Source of the DNA: QVMM01 sp047030855
Lineage (GTDB): Bacteria; Bacteroidota; Bacteroidia; Bacteroidales; Dysgonomonadaceae
Reading direction: 5' to 3'
DNA: 64,000 nucleotides
Assembly (NCBI GenBank): GCA_047030855.1
Contig: JBKYIJ010000008.1
Location: forward strand, 1,488,001-1,552,000
Positions 7,346 to 16,486 of the stretch are shown here, piece by piece. Positions within the stretch are counted from its first letter, which is position 1, and every line of letters begins with the position of its first letter. Under the pieces are notes generated by a model, which was not told where the DNA came from, did no database searches, and was given only the letters and a program-made list of their open reading frames with translations. Both the position numbers and the translations under genes were made by a program.

Positions 7346-10339
7346 ATGAAAAAACTATTCACAACTCTTGTTGTTTCAGCGGGTATTTTTACGGCGGGAT
7401 ATTCTCAGCAATCGCTTGACAACAACGATCCGATACGTTATTTTAATGAGGGAAAAAATATGTTTGACGACAATAATTATGTCGGTGCGGAACATTCTCT
7501 TTCCGAGTTTAAAAAGAGGACGAAAGACGATAAGCTGATGATGGAGGCTGACTATATGATTGTCAGCTCAAAATTTTTCCGTGGCGGAGCGGATGCAGAG
7601 CTGCAATTGAAGGACTTTCTCGATACTTATTCCGAAACGTACCACAGGAACGAACTGTGCTTCTATATAGGAACCTGCCATTTCAACAAAAAAGAATGGG
7701 AAAAAGCTCTTTTCTGGCTCGATCAGTCGGATGTCAACCGGCTGAATATACAGGAGCAGGAAGATCACAGTTTCAGAAAAGCTTACGCCGCCTTGCAGAC
7801 AGGCAATAAAGCGGAAGCGAAAAGACTGTTTGGACTATTGAGCATGCATAGTAAAAAATACAGCGATGCGGCTTCGTTCTATCTGGCTTATATTGATTTT
7901 CACGAAGGAAATTACGATCAGGCTTTACGGGTATTCAACCTGTTGAAGAACAAGCCCGAATACAGGGAAGAATCTTTGTTTTTCCTTACGCAGGGGTACT
8001 TCATCAATAATGATTTGAGAAACGCCGTATCGGAAGGTGAAAGCTATACGAGAAATTATCCTAACAGCAAAAACACGAAGGAAATATACAGAATACTGGG
8101 CAACAGTTACAACCGTCTTTATGATGTAAACAGTTCCATAGCCAACTATGAGAAATATATTTCGCTGGAAAGCAATCCTTTTCCGCAGGATATGTATATG
8201 CTTGGCGTATCTTATTATCAATCGGGAAATAATCAACGTGCAGCCGATGTGCTTAAATATGCCGCTTCGACCGACAACCAGTTGGGACAGGCTGCTTATA
8301 TGCAACTCGGACAGGCTTATCTGAAACTGAACGATACAACCAATGCCCTGTTGGCATTCGATGCCGCATCGCGCGTTAAATTTGACCGGAGTATCAGCGA
8401 AGCTGCCCTTTACAATTACGCTTTGCTCGTGCATCAGACATCCTTGTCGGTGTTCGATCAGTCTGTGACAGTTCTTCAGCGTTTTCTTACCGAATACCCT
8501 TCATCGAAGTATGCCGATCAGATCAATGATATATTGGCATCGACGCTTTTGTCAACCAAAAACTACAATGCGGCGTTGAATGCGATCGATGCGATCAGAT
8601 CGCCCGGAAGGCAGGTGTTGATGGCTAAACAGATCATATATTTCCGTTTGGGGACGCAGGATTTTATTAATTCCGATTACGTGTCGGCTTCCCGCAATTT
8701 CGATGCTTGTATCAATATGGGCAATTATGATCCGAAAACAAGGAACGAATCTTACTTCTGGAAAGGAGAAATTGCTTACCGTGCGGGAGATTATTCCGTA
8801 GCGGAACGTAATTATCAGACATATATTAAAGGTGCTTCACGCTCGGATGAGAACTATGGCTTGGCTCTTTATAACTTGGGCTACACTTATTTTAAATTGA
8901 AACAGTATAACAATTCTCTCCAGAATATGCGTCAGTATGCCGCACAGGAAAGCAACAGAAAATCATCGACTTATGCCGATGCGTTGAACCGTATGGGTGA
9001 CTGTTACCTGTACAACCGAAATTTTGCGGATGCCGAAAACGCTTATTCCCAAGCGGTGTCAGCCGATCCGTCGAATGCCGATTATGCCGAGTTTCAGAAA
9101 GCGTTTGTAATGGGGCTTCGTCGGAATTATAACGGAAAGATTTCCGCATTGGACGATATGATGCGTCGTTATCCTAACTCCTCTTATCTCGATGATGCGC
9201 TTTACGAGAAAAGCAGGGCGTTGGTAATGTTGAACAGGGACAGGGATGCGATAAATGTGATCGAAAAACTGTTGAAAGATTATCCTCAATCGCCGTTGAA
9301 TCAGCAGGCAGGCGTTCAGCTTGGGCAGTTGTATTTTAATGTAGGAAACCATCAGAAAGCGATAGAAGCCTATAAACGCGTTATCGGTAACTATCCTAAT
9401 TCGGCGGAAGCACGGATTTCTATTAAGAGTCTGGAAAGCGTCTATAAGGAAATAAACGACATAAACGCTTATGCCTCCTATGTCAATTCACTTGGTGTTG
9501 GAACGGTCATAACTACTTCGCGTCAGGACACGCTGTCTTATCTGGCAGCCGAAAACGTATATATGAAAGGCAACAAAGCCAATTCGAAGAACGCATTGCA
9601 AACTTATCTGCAATCTTATCCGAACGGAGCCTATTCGGGCGATGCGCACTATCTGCTTGGATTTATGGCTTTTGAAGAGAATGATAAAAATACTGCCCTT
9701 CGTGAATTCAACTATGTTGTATCTGCCAATAATCGGAAATATATCAACGATGCGCTGATATATGTTTCGGGCATAGAGTTTGACAGAAAGAATTATCAGG
9801 CAGCTTACGACACTTATAAAAAACTCGATGCGGTGGCTTCGACAACCGACAACAAGAATGTGGCTCAATTGGGTATGCTTCGCAGCGCTTATCTGATGCA
9901 GAACAATAACGAAGTGATCGAAGCGGCGACTTTGTTGCTCGGCGGATCGAAGGTTTCGCCCGAAGTGGTTAACGAAGCCAGATATTACAGGGCAAAAGCC
10001 CGCCTTAATATGAATATGAGGGATGCTGCCGTTTCTGACCTGAAGGAGTTGGCAAAGGATGCGCGTAACCTGTTCGGTGCGGAAGCTAACTTTATGCTGG
10101 CGGATGTTTATTATCAGAACAAATCGTATGACGAGGCTATTAAGCAGATACAATCGTTCATGAAACAGGGAACTCCGCACGAGTTCTGGATGGCAAAGGC
10201 ATTGATCGTTCTGTCCGACTGTTATGCAGCCAAAGGGGAAGATTTTCAGGCTAAGCAATACCTCGAAAGTTTGAAAGCAAACTATAAAGGAACTGAACAG
10301 GAAATTTCGAATGCGATCGATCAACGTTTAAACAAATAA
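7346..10339 (+). CDS. Large periplasmic TPR protein
   Basis: The 997-aa protein starts with a Sec signal peptide (MKKLFTTLVVSAGIFTAGYSQQ) and then consists almost wholly of tetratricopeptide-like helix pairs, for example ALYNLGYTYFKLKQYNNSLQ and GVQLGQLYFNVGNHQKAIEAYKRV. The fold is a long superhelical solenoid for protein-protein contacts in the periplasm, perhaps tethered to an outer-membrane partner. The next gene, 27 bp downstream, encodes an outer-membrane beta-barrel, and I infer the two work together. No enzymatic motif is present. The function is unknown; YbgF/BamD-like assembly or OM-protein scaffolding are possible analogies only. Confidence 0.85.
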   Translation: MKKLFTTLVVSAGIFTAGYSQQSLDNNDPIRYFNEGKNMFDDNNYVGAEHSLSEFKKRTKDDKLMMEADYMIVSSKFFRGGADAELQLKDFLDTYSETYHRNELCFYIGTCHFNKKEWEKALFWLDQSDVNRLNIQEQEDHSFRKAYAALQTGNKAEAKRLFGLLSMHSKKYSDAASFYLAYIDFHEGNYDQALRVFNLLKNKPEYREESLFFLTQGYFINNDLRNAVSEGESYTRNYPNSKNTKEIYRILGNSYNRLYDVNSSIANYEKYISLESNPFPQDMYMLGVSYYQSGNNQRAADVLKYAASTDNQLGQAAYMQLGQAYLKLNDTTNALLAFDAASRVKFDRSISEAALYNYALLVHQTSLSVFDQSVTVLQRFLTEYPSSKYADQINDILASTLLSTKNYNAALNAIDAIRSPGRQVLMAKQIIYFRLGTQDFINSDYVSASRNFDACINMGNYDPKTRNESYFWKGEIAYRAGDYSVAERNYQTYIKGASRSDENYGLALYNLGYTYFKLKQYNNSLQNMRQYAAQESNRKSSTYADALNRMGDCYLYNRNFADAENAYSQAVSADPSNADYAEFQKAFVMGLRRNYNGKISALDDMMRRYPNSSYLDDALYEKSRALVMLNRDRDAINVIEKLLKDYPQSPLNQQAGVQLGQLYFNVGNHQKAIEAYKRVIGNYPNSAEARISIKSLESVYKEINDINAYASYVNSLGVGTVITTSRQDTLSYLAAENVYMKGNKANSKNALQTYLQSYPNGAYSGDAHYLLGFMAFEENDKNTALREFNYVVSANNRKYINDALIYVSGIEFDRKNYQAAYDTYKKLDAVASTTDNKNVAQLGMLRSAYLMQNNNEVIEAATLLLGGSKVSPEVVNEARYYRAKARLNMNMRDAAVSDLKELAKDARNLFGAEANFMLADVYYQNKSYDEAIKQIQSFMKQGTPHEFWMAKALIVLSDCYAAKGEDFQAKQYLESLKANYKGTEQEISNAIDQRLNK

Positions 10340-10366
10340 TTTGCCAACAGATTAAATCAGAAGAAA

Positions 10367-12115
10367 ATGAAAACAATATATAAGTCAGTAATATTATTTA
10401 CAGCAGGTTTGGTTTCGGTTGCAAATTTGGCGGCGCAAAACGCCTCGCCGAAAGATTCGACGTTGAACAGGCAGATTCTGTTGGAAAGGGAATTTAACCC
10501 GACGTTGCAGGATGCGAGCAAGATCAATACGGTTCCTGCCATTCACGAACCGGTTGTTAAGCCTGCTCAGATTCAGTTTGAGACTAAACAAGCGGATTTG
10601 CAATTCCAGACTTATCCTGTCGGCGACACGGGATCGGGTGATATTGCCACCGGTGTAGATTTCAGCAAGAAGAGAGGTTATCTGTCGTTTGCAGGCGGGA
10701 ATTACATGAACCTGAAAGGTACTTTGGGTTACAGGGTTGTTGATGAAAAGAACGACAGGCTCGATTTTTTCTTCCGGCACAATTCTACTAACGGCGATGT
10801 AAAGTATGCCGATAAAACAAATGGTTTGGATAAGGCCAAAGCGAAATACATGAACAATTTCGTAAAGGCGGAATACGAACATTCGTTCGAGTTTCTTTCT
10901 TGGTTCTTGAATGCTAAGTTTGACGGAACAAGTTTTAATTATTACGGAAATCCGTTTAGTGCTAATTCTTTTGAAATGGATAAAAAACAGAATGTTAATT
11001 CTTTCGGTGCAGAAACAGGCGTTAAGTCGAATGAAAATAACGAGTTTGTTTACAGCGGATCGTTGAGTTTCGATCATTTTTCCGCTAAATATGGACCTCT
11101 GGTTGCTGATGACGGAGTAAGCGGAAACATAATCAGGGCTAAGTTTGATATGGCTGCTCCCATGAGCGGTTACCGAAACCTTATAGGATTGAAGCTGGGT
11201 GTTATGAATCAGGGTTTCTCGGACGTGAAATTTGCCGAAAAAGATATTGATTTTCATAGTTTTACCAGATTGCATGCTACTCCTTATTTCAGAATCAACG
11301 GTGATGATTATTCCGTATCGCTTGGTGTGAATTTTGATTATGCCATTGATCAGGAGAACAAGTTTGTCGTTTCTCCCGATGTTAAGATGAACTGGCAGTT
11401 TGCCGATAAAACATCTTTGTATCTGAACGCGACAGGAGGAGTGAATGAGAACGATTACCTGTCGATAATGGCTGAAAACCGTTATGTGGATATGAGCCGA
11501 AAAGTTGCCTATTCACGTACTTTGGCAGATGCAACTTTAGGGATAAAATCGGGCATAATAAACGGTTTTGAATTCGATGTTTTTGCAGGATATAAATATA
11601 CGAAGGACGAGCATCTGTATTCTTCCGAAAGTAACGGGAACTTTTACAGTTGGGCGAATATAAGCGATGTCCGTTATTATGATGTCGGAGTAGGAAGCAT
11701 AGGGGCTTTAATAAAGACAAACCTTATTCCTTACACGGACTTGTCTGCAAAGTTTGTCGGTTATTTCTACGATGTCACTGATAATAATGACTATATTGGC
11801 GGTGCTATACCTGAGGAAAAACCGTGGAATCTGCCCAAAGCAACATTGAATATCAATGCGGATTTTCATCCTTTGAAAGAACTGAAATTGTCAGTCGGAT
11901 ATTATCTGGCAACGGGCAGGGAAACCGAATACATGGGTAAAAGCATAGATATGAAGAATATTAGTGAACTGAATATCGGTGCAGATTATCAGATACTGGA
12001 CTGGGTGACTGTTTTTGCCAGACTGAATAATGTATTGAATCAGAAGTATGAAACTTGGTACGGATACACTCATCAAGGTTTTAACGTAATGGGCGGAGTG
12101 AGCCTTAAGTTTTGA
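10367..12115 (+). CDS. Outer-membrane beta-barrel protein (TonB-dependent-receptor-like, no obvious plug)
   Basis: The 582-aa protein has a signal peptide (MKTIYKSVILFTAGLVSVANLAAQ), a periplasmic segment of about 70 residues with LEREFNPTLQDASKI, and then alternating aromatic/glycine strands typical of a beta-barrel. It ends in GVSLKF with the terminal Phe recognised by the Bam machinery. At 582 aa it is shorter than typical TonB-dependent receptors, and I see neither a TonB box nor a clear plug domain. It follows the TPR gene by 27 bp; the pair looks like an envelope module. A terminator (12138-12163) lies after it. The ligand or cargo is unknown. Confidence 0.8.
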   Translation: MKTIYKSVILFTAGLVSVANLAAQNASPKDSTLNRQILLEREFNPTLQDASKINTVPAIHEPVVKPAQIQFETKQADLQFQTYPVGDTGSGDIATGVDFSKKRGYLSFAGGNYMNLKGTLGYRVVDEKNDRLDFFFRHNSTNGDVKYADKTNGLDKAKAKYMNNFVKAEYEHSFEFLSWFLNAKFDGTSFNYYGNPFSANSFEMDKKQNVNSFGAETGVKSNENNEFVYSGSLSFDHFSAKYGPLVADDGVSGNIIRAKFDMAAPMSGYRNLIGLKLGVMNQGFSDVKFAEKDIDFHSFTRLHATPYFRINGDDYSVSLGVNFDYAIDQENKFVVSPDVKMNWQFADKTSLYLNATGGVNENDYLSIMAENRYVDMSRKVAYSRTLADATLGIKSGIINGFEFDVFAGYKYTKDEHLYSSESNGNFYSWANISDVRYYDVGVGSIGALIKTNLIPYTDLSAKFVGYFYDVTDNNDYIGGAIPEEKPWNLPKATLNINADFHPLKELKLSVGYYLATGRETEYMGKSIDMKNISELNIGADYQILDWVTVFARLNNVLNQKYETWYGYTHQGFNVMGGVSLKF

Positions 12116-12137
12116 CGTTGTTTTAATAAAAGATACG

Positions 12138-12169
12138 AAAGCTCGAATAAATGTTCGGGCTTTTATTTT
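12138..12169. terminator. Terminator between beta-barrel gene and HAD gene
   Basis: A 10-bp stem, AAAGCTCGAA (12138-12147) with TTCGGGCTTT (12154-12163), contains one G-U pair and is followed by a T-rich run on the + strand. It overlaps the stop codon of the convergent HAD phosphatase gene. Confidence 0.7.
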
Positions 12170-12762
12170 TTTACCAGAGTGGGGTAGTCGGCTGTTTCGA
12201 GAAGTTCCCTGTCTCCGCTGCTGTCCCCGTAAGCGTATAATGTATAATCTTTAATGTTCGGATATTCTGCCGAAAGGCGGTTGACTTTTTCTTTTCCGTA
12301 GCAGTTTTTTGATGAGAATTTTCCTGTGACCGTATTATCTTTGACCTCTATCTCGGTAGCCAGAACCTTCTCGATTCCTGCTGATTTAGCCCAAGGTTCG
12401 ATCCAGTTTCTGACAGATGCACTGATGATAATCACGACGTGTGATTGCTGCCGATGCCATTTTATCTTTTCAATAATTTCTTTGTTCGTAATTTCAACTA
12501 TTCTTTGAGAATATTTTGTGCATATTTCGTTGAAATGATCCGCAGGTTCATTTTTAAAAAAGTAAGAAAACATTTTTTGCTTGGCATCGTCGTTTGTCGT
12601 AATCTTTAGGAGATACATCAGCAGGGTAGGAGAAAGAACTATCAGACCTGTAAACAATCTGAACCTTCCGTGATAGAAAGAGATGAAGTCGAAAAGGGTA
12701 TCCTTTGTCGTAATTGTTCCGTCAAAATCGAAAGCGGCGATTGTTTTTTTCTCGGATTCCAT
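12163..12762 (-). CDS. HAD-IB family phosphatase
   Basis: The 199-aa haloacid-dehalogenase-fold phosphatase has motif I AFDFDGTIT (catalytic Asp12 and Asp14), motif II in VIIISASVRNW, and motif III/IV YGDSSGDRELL. The helical cap contains KWHRQQSH, typical of subclass IB (SerB-like). It starts 1 bp after the UbiA-family prenyltransferase gene stops, so the two are surely co-transcribed. From that context I infer that it dephosphorylates the phosphoribosyl lipid made by the neighbour; phosphoserine phosphatase or lipid phosphatase activity is an alternative. The end overlaps a bidirectional terminator. Confidence 0.88.
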   Translation of the reverse strand: MESEKKTIAAFDFDGTITTKDTLFDFISFYHGRFRLFTGLIVLSPTLLMYLLKITTNDDAKQKMFSYFFKNEPADHFNEICTKYSQRIVEITNKEIIEKIKWHRQQSHVVIIISASVRNWIEPWAKSAGIEKVLATEIEVKDNTVTGKFSSKNCYGKEKVNRLSAEYPNIKDYTLYAYGDSSGDRELLETADYPTLVKK

Positions 12763-12763
12763 T

Positions 12764-13651
12764 TTACATTTTCTCTATCATATAGATGCCGACGAAAGAT
12801 ACAGCCCAGCATGCTATGTCGATTTGCAGAAATCTGTCTTTCAAGATGAGGGACGTAGGGCTATCCCCTTTTTTATACACGAAGAGCACTTGCAGGTATC
12901 TGAACAATCCCAATATTACAAACAGAGAAGTGAGATACATATAATTACCGTTGCGGGCTACAACCTCAGGCGAGATCGTATATAATATATATCCGATGAT
13001 AATTGCCGTAACCACTACTATAATTATTGCATTCAGGAACTCGGCATTGTATCCGTTCAGGCTTTTTCGCATTTGCTTGCCCGTTTCTTCCAGAATCGTG
13101 ATGTCATTCCTGCGTTTTCCGAGAACGAGGAGTAATGCGAGAAGGAAAGTGAGTATTATAATCCAGTAGGACAAATGCACTCCTGAAACGAAGCTTCCGA
13201 TGAAAAGACGAATGACAAATCCGATTGCGACTATGGTTACGTCGATTATTGCAAACTGTTTTAGTTTTAAAGAATATGCAATATTCATAATGAAATAAGC
13301 GACTAACAATAATAATGCGTCCGTATCGGCAATAACAAAGACATAAATTGCTATTCCCGCAACGAGTAATAGGGACAGAATAACGGCAGCTTCTTTCTTA
13401 CTGACTGCACCCGAAGCCAAAGGACGATATTTCTTTTTGGGGTGAAGCCTGTCCGCTTCAATGTCGCACCGGTCATTTATTATATATACTGCGCTTGCGG
13501 TGAAAGAAAATCCGACGAAAGCAAAGCACAAATTAATAATTGCGTTTATATCCGTAAACTTAAAAGCAAAAAATACGGGCGCGAAGATGAAAAAATTCTT
13601 CATCCACTGATTTACACGCAAAAGCTTTATATAGTTTACGATTTGTGACAT
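12764..13651 (-). CDS. UbiA-family decaprenyl-phosphate phosphoribosyltransferase-like enzyme
   Basis: The 295-aa polytopic membrane enzyme has about nine hydrophobic helices. The N-terminal LLRVNQWMKN, the first Asp-rich motif NDRCDIEADRLHPKK (residues 59-73) followed by YRPLASGAV, and the later AYFIMNIAYSLKLK with IDVTIVAIGFVIR closely follow the mycobacterial DPPR synthase pattern (Rv3806c family). They differ from menaquinone prenyltransferases (MenA/UbiA). The expected reaction is transfer of 5-phosphoribose from PRPP to polyprenyl phosphate. It is 1-2 bp from both neighbours: a membrane protein upstream and a HAD phosphatase downstream. The prenyl chain length is not predictable. Confidence 0.85.
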   Translation of the reverse strand: MSQIVNYIKLLRVNQWMKNFFIFAPVFFAFKFTDINAIINLCFAFVGFSFTASAVYIINDRCDIEADRLHPKKKYRPLASGAVSKKEAAVILSLLLVAGIAIYVFVIADTDALLLLVAYFIMNIAYSLKLKQFAIIDVTIVAIGFVIRLFIGSFVSGVHLSYWIIILTFLLALLLVLGKRRNDITILEETGKQMRKSLNGYNAEFLNAIIIVVVTAIIIGYILYTISPEVVARNGNYMYLTSLFVILGLFRYLQVLFVYKKGDSPTSLILKDRFLQIDIACWAVSFVGIYMIEKM

Positions 13652-13652
13652 A

Positions 13653-14925
13653 TTATGCGTTTAAATTTACGGGAAAATTCTCGATTGCCAAAACTATAAA
13701 TTCGTTTAGCTTCACGAAATTATTTATTCCCAAACATATTAGCATGACAACGAATATCGTAAGAAGGAACTTTTTTTGCGGTACAGACTTGTACAACCAT
13801 CCCAAAAGAAGGGGAATCGTGTAAACCCAATGCCCTCCGTAAATAAACGGATCGTCTATTCCGTATTGGAATATCACATGAATAAAAATATCAACGAACA
13901 ATAATGATGCAACCAGCAATACAAGTTTATTTTTGTAATTTTTTATTATAGAAAAGCAAAGTAATCCTGTAAGTATGCCAATAAATAGATATTGCCACCA
14001 GTGAGTGTAATAATCCGTTGTTATACCTTGTAATATTGGATTAGTTGGTAATGACCGCATGGAAAGATGCGGAAAAAGAACAGGAGAACCCCAGAATAAG
14101 TCAACGGCATTTTTAAAGAAATTCTGTTCTTCTGTCGTTCCTGTGAACAAATTTATTCTTTCATGCAGATCGGATATAATGTCTTTGCTAAATATTTGAT
14201 ATGATAATATGCATAAAAACAAGAAAGAAAGAATTGTTATTTTTATTATAATTCTTTTTTTATTCTCATTCGAAAATAAAAAAAGGAACTATCCCTTTAA
14301 TAAAGTTTGTCGTTGTTACAAACCCTAAAGGCATAGACAAACATAATCCTGAAACAAAGGGGATTTCTTTATTACTTTTAATATAGCAAGAGTAATAATA
14401 AACTGAAAATGTTAATAAAAAAGCGGATATAGGATATGATTCAGGTGTAAAACTTATAATAAGGTTTGTTGAAAACAATCCGTAGAATAATACCAGAATA
14501 AAAGAAGGTAACTTTTTTATTTCGGCAATTTCTTGTAGATACCGATAAACATATATTGTAGAAAAAGATATGAGTGCACCTGTCAGAACGCAAAGGAAAA
14601 TAGTTTTAGCCTTATATGTTCCAAATATTTTTGTTAAAAAATTTCCTGTTAGAATTGCTGGTTTGGTAAAAACCGTTATGAGTGTGTGTGATTCGAAATT
14701 TTCAACACCTGTTTTGTATATTTTTGCATGATCGAAGGAAAATATAGTATCAAGAGCGTATACTTCATCAATAATTCCTGACTTTAAAATAATTATCAGC
14801 GAATATGAAAGATAGAATATCAGAAAGCCTATTAAAAGATAGATTTCATTTCTGTCCTTAGGAATAATGGCTTGTAGTAGTAGCTTTATTTGTGTTAAGC
14901 TTCCCTTAAACTTGTATTTCGTCAT
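13653..14925 (-). pseudogene. Polytopic membrane protein (possible GT-C glycosyltransferase), frameshifted
   Basis: Two abutting minus-strand frames form one protein of about 424 aa with some ten hydrophobic helices. The first half (14925 to about 14283) has an acidic first extracytoplasmic loop, SGIIDEVYALDTIFSFDHAK, and runs out at VPFFIFE. The second half continues FSNENKKRIIIKITIL to the end at 13653. Reducing the A7 run at 14278-14284 to A6 joins them exactly. The acidic loop after the first helix is reminiscent of GT-C lipid-linked sugar transferases, but I do not recognise the family. The gene is 1 bp from the UbiA-like gene and is clearly AT-richer than its neighbours. Confidence 0.6.
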
Positions 14926-15060
14926 AGTAAACTCTAAAATAGCCTTTCAATAGAATCCGATTCGCAAATATATTGGATTATATCTAATATAGAGTATACA
15001 GCTTAAAATAAAATGTTGGACTTTTTCAGCCCAACATTCTTTATTTTTTGGTTGATTTGT

Positions 15061-16458
15061 TTAAAAATCAGCATTCTTCGGCGTACGCGGAAACGGTATT
15101 ACGTCCCGGATGTTAGCCATTCCTGTAACGAACAGTATCAATCTTTCAAAACCCAGTCCAAAACCTGCATGAGGTGCTGTGCCGAATTTTCGGATATCCA
15201 TGTACCACCAGATAGGGTCGACGTTCATTCCAAGTTCGTTAACGCGGCTCATCAATTTGTCGTAGTCGGTTTCGCGTTCCGATCCTCCTATTATTTCCCC
15301 GATTTTCGGGAACAAGACATCCATACCCCGAACGGTTTTTCCGTCCTCGTTCTGTTTCATATAGAACGATTTGATTTCTTTCGGATAATCGGTCAGAATG
15401 ACAGGACGTCTAAAATGTTTTTCGACAAGATAGCGTTCATGTTCTGATTGCAGGTCTGCCCCCCAGAATACGGGGAATTCAAATTTCTGTCCGCTTTCCT
15501 CCAGTATTTTAACGCCTTCGGTATAAGTCAGTCTTACAAAATTGTTCTCTACAACGAATTTTAATCTTTCGATAAGTTCCTTGTCATACATTTCGTTAAG
15601 GAAAGAAATGTCGTCCATGCAATTTTCCAAAGCATATCGGATGAGGTATTTCAGAAAATCTTCCGCCAGATCCATATTGTCGTTGTTGTCATTGAAAGCA
15701 ACTTCGGGCTCGATCATCCAGAACTCGGCAAGATGTCGCGGAGTATTCGAATTTTCGGCGCGGAAAGTAGGTCCGAAAGTATAAATCGCTCCCAGCGACA
15801 TTGCACCCAATTCTCCTTCCAGCTGGCCTGAAACGGTAAGGTTAGTTTGCCTTCCGAAGAAGTCTTGGCTGTAATCTATTTTTCCGTCTTCGGTTCTGGG
15901 CAGATTATTGAAATCTAAGGTCGTAGCCTCAAACATTGAACCCGCACCTTCCGCATCGGAAGCTGTTATGATCGGAGTATGAAAATAGAAGAAACCGTGA
16001 TCGTTGAAATACTTGTGAATAGCATATGCCATATGATGACGCATACGGAAAATCGCTCCGAAAGTATTTGTGCGGGGACGGAGGTGTGCTATCTCACGCA
16101 GGAATTCGAGCGAATGCCCTTTCTTTTGCAGAGGGTATTCCACAGGATCGGCAGTTCCGTATATTTCAACGGTTTCGGCGATGATTTCACCTTTCTGTCC
16201 TTTTCCCTGCGATTCGACATAAACGCCTTTCACATGCAGGCATGCACCCGTTGTGATAGGCTTTAAAGCTTCTTCCCCAAACTTCTCGACATCTATTACG
16301 ATCTGTATATTATTAATGGTAGAACCATCATTAAGTGCGACGAAACTGACGTTTTTATTTCCCCTTCGGGTGCGTACCCATCCTTTTACACTTACGGTTG
16401 CTTCAAAAGGAGTGTTCTGAAGCAAGTCAACGATTTTAGTTCTGCTGGTTGTTCCCAT
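15061..16458 (-). CDS. asnS: Asparagine--tRNA ligase
   Basis: This cytosolic class II aminoacyl-tRNA synthetase charges tRNA-Asn. The 465-aa protein has an N-terminal OB-fold anticodon-binding domain (VSVKGWVRTRRGNK to about residue 100). The class II core has motif 1 in FFYFHTPIITASDAEGAG, motif 2 in FRAENSNTPRHLAEFWMIEPE, and motif 3 GFGLGFERL near the C-terminus. The GSMFEATTLD stretch followed by a short insertion is typical of AsnRS rather than AspRS. It lies 28 bp downstream of rluB in a purB-rluB-asnS array. Confidence 0.97.
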   Translation of the reverse strand: MGTTSRTKIVDLLQNTPFEATVSVKGWVRTRRGNKNVSFVALNDGSTINNIQIVIDVEKFGEEALKPITTGACLHVKGVYVESQGKGQKGEIIAETVEIYGTADPVEYPLQKKGHSLEFLREIAHLRPRTNTFGAIFRMRHHMAYAIHKYFNDHGFFYFHTPIITASDAEGAGSMFEATTLDFNNLPRTEDGKIDYSQDFFGRQTNLTVSGQLEGELGAMSLGAIYTFGPTFRAENSNTPRHLAEFWMIEPEVAFNDNNDNMDLAEDFLKYLIRYALENCMDDISFLNEMYDKELIERLKFVVENNFVRLTYTEGVKILEESGQKFEFPVFWGADLQSEHERYLVEKHFRRPVILTDYPKEIKSFYMKQNEDGKTVRGMDVLFPKIGEIIGGSERETDYDKLMSRVNELGMNVDPIWWYMDIRKFGTAPHAGFGLGFERLILFVTGMANIRDVIPFPRTPKNADF

Positions 16459-16486
16459 TATTTTATTTTTTATTTTTTTCTGTTAT

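Noticed and set aside
9488..10324. Long open frame (278 aa) on the minus strand
   Set aside because: It lies wholly inside the TPR gene, has no family signature, and is explained by codon bias of the sense gene. The same holds for 10394-11275 inside the beta-barrel gene.
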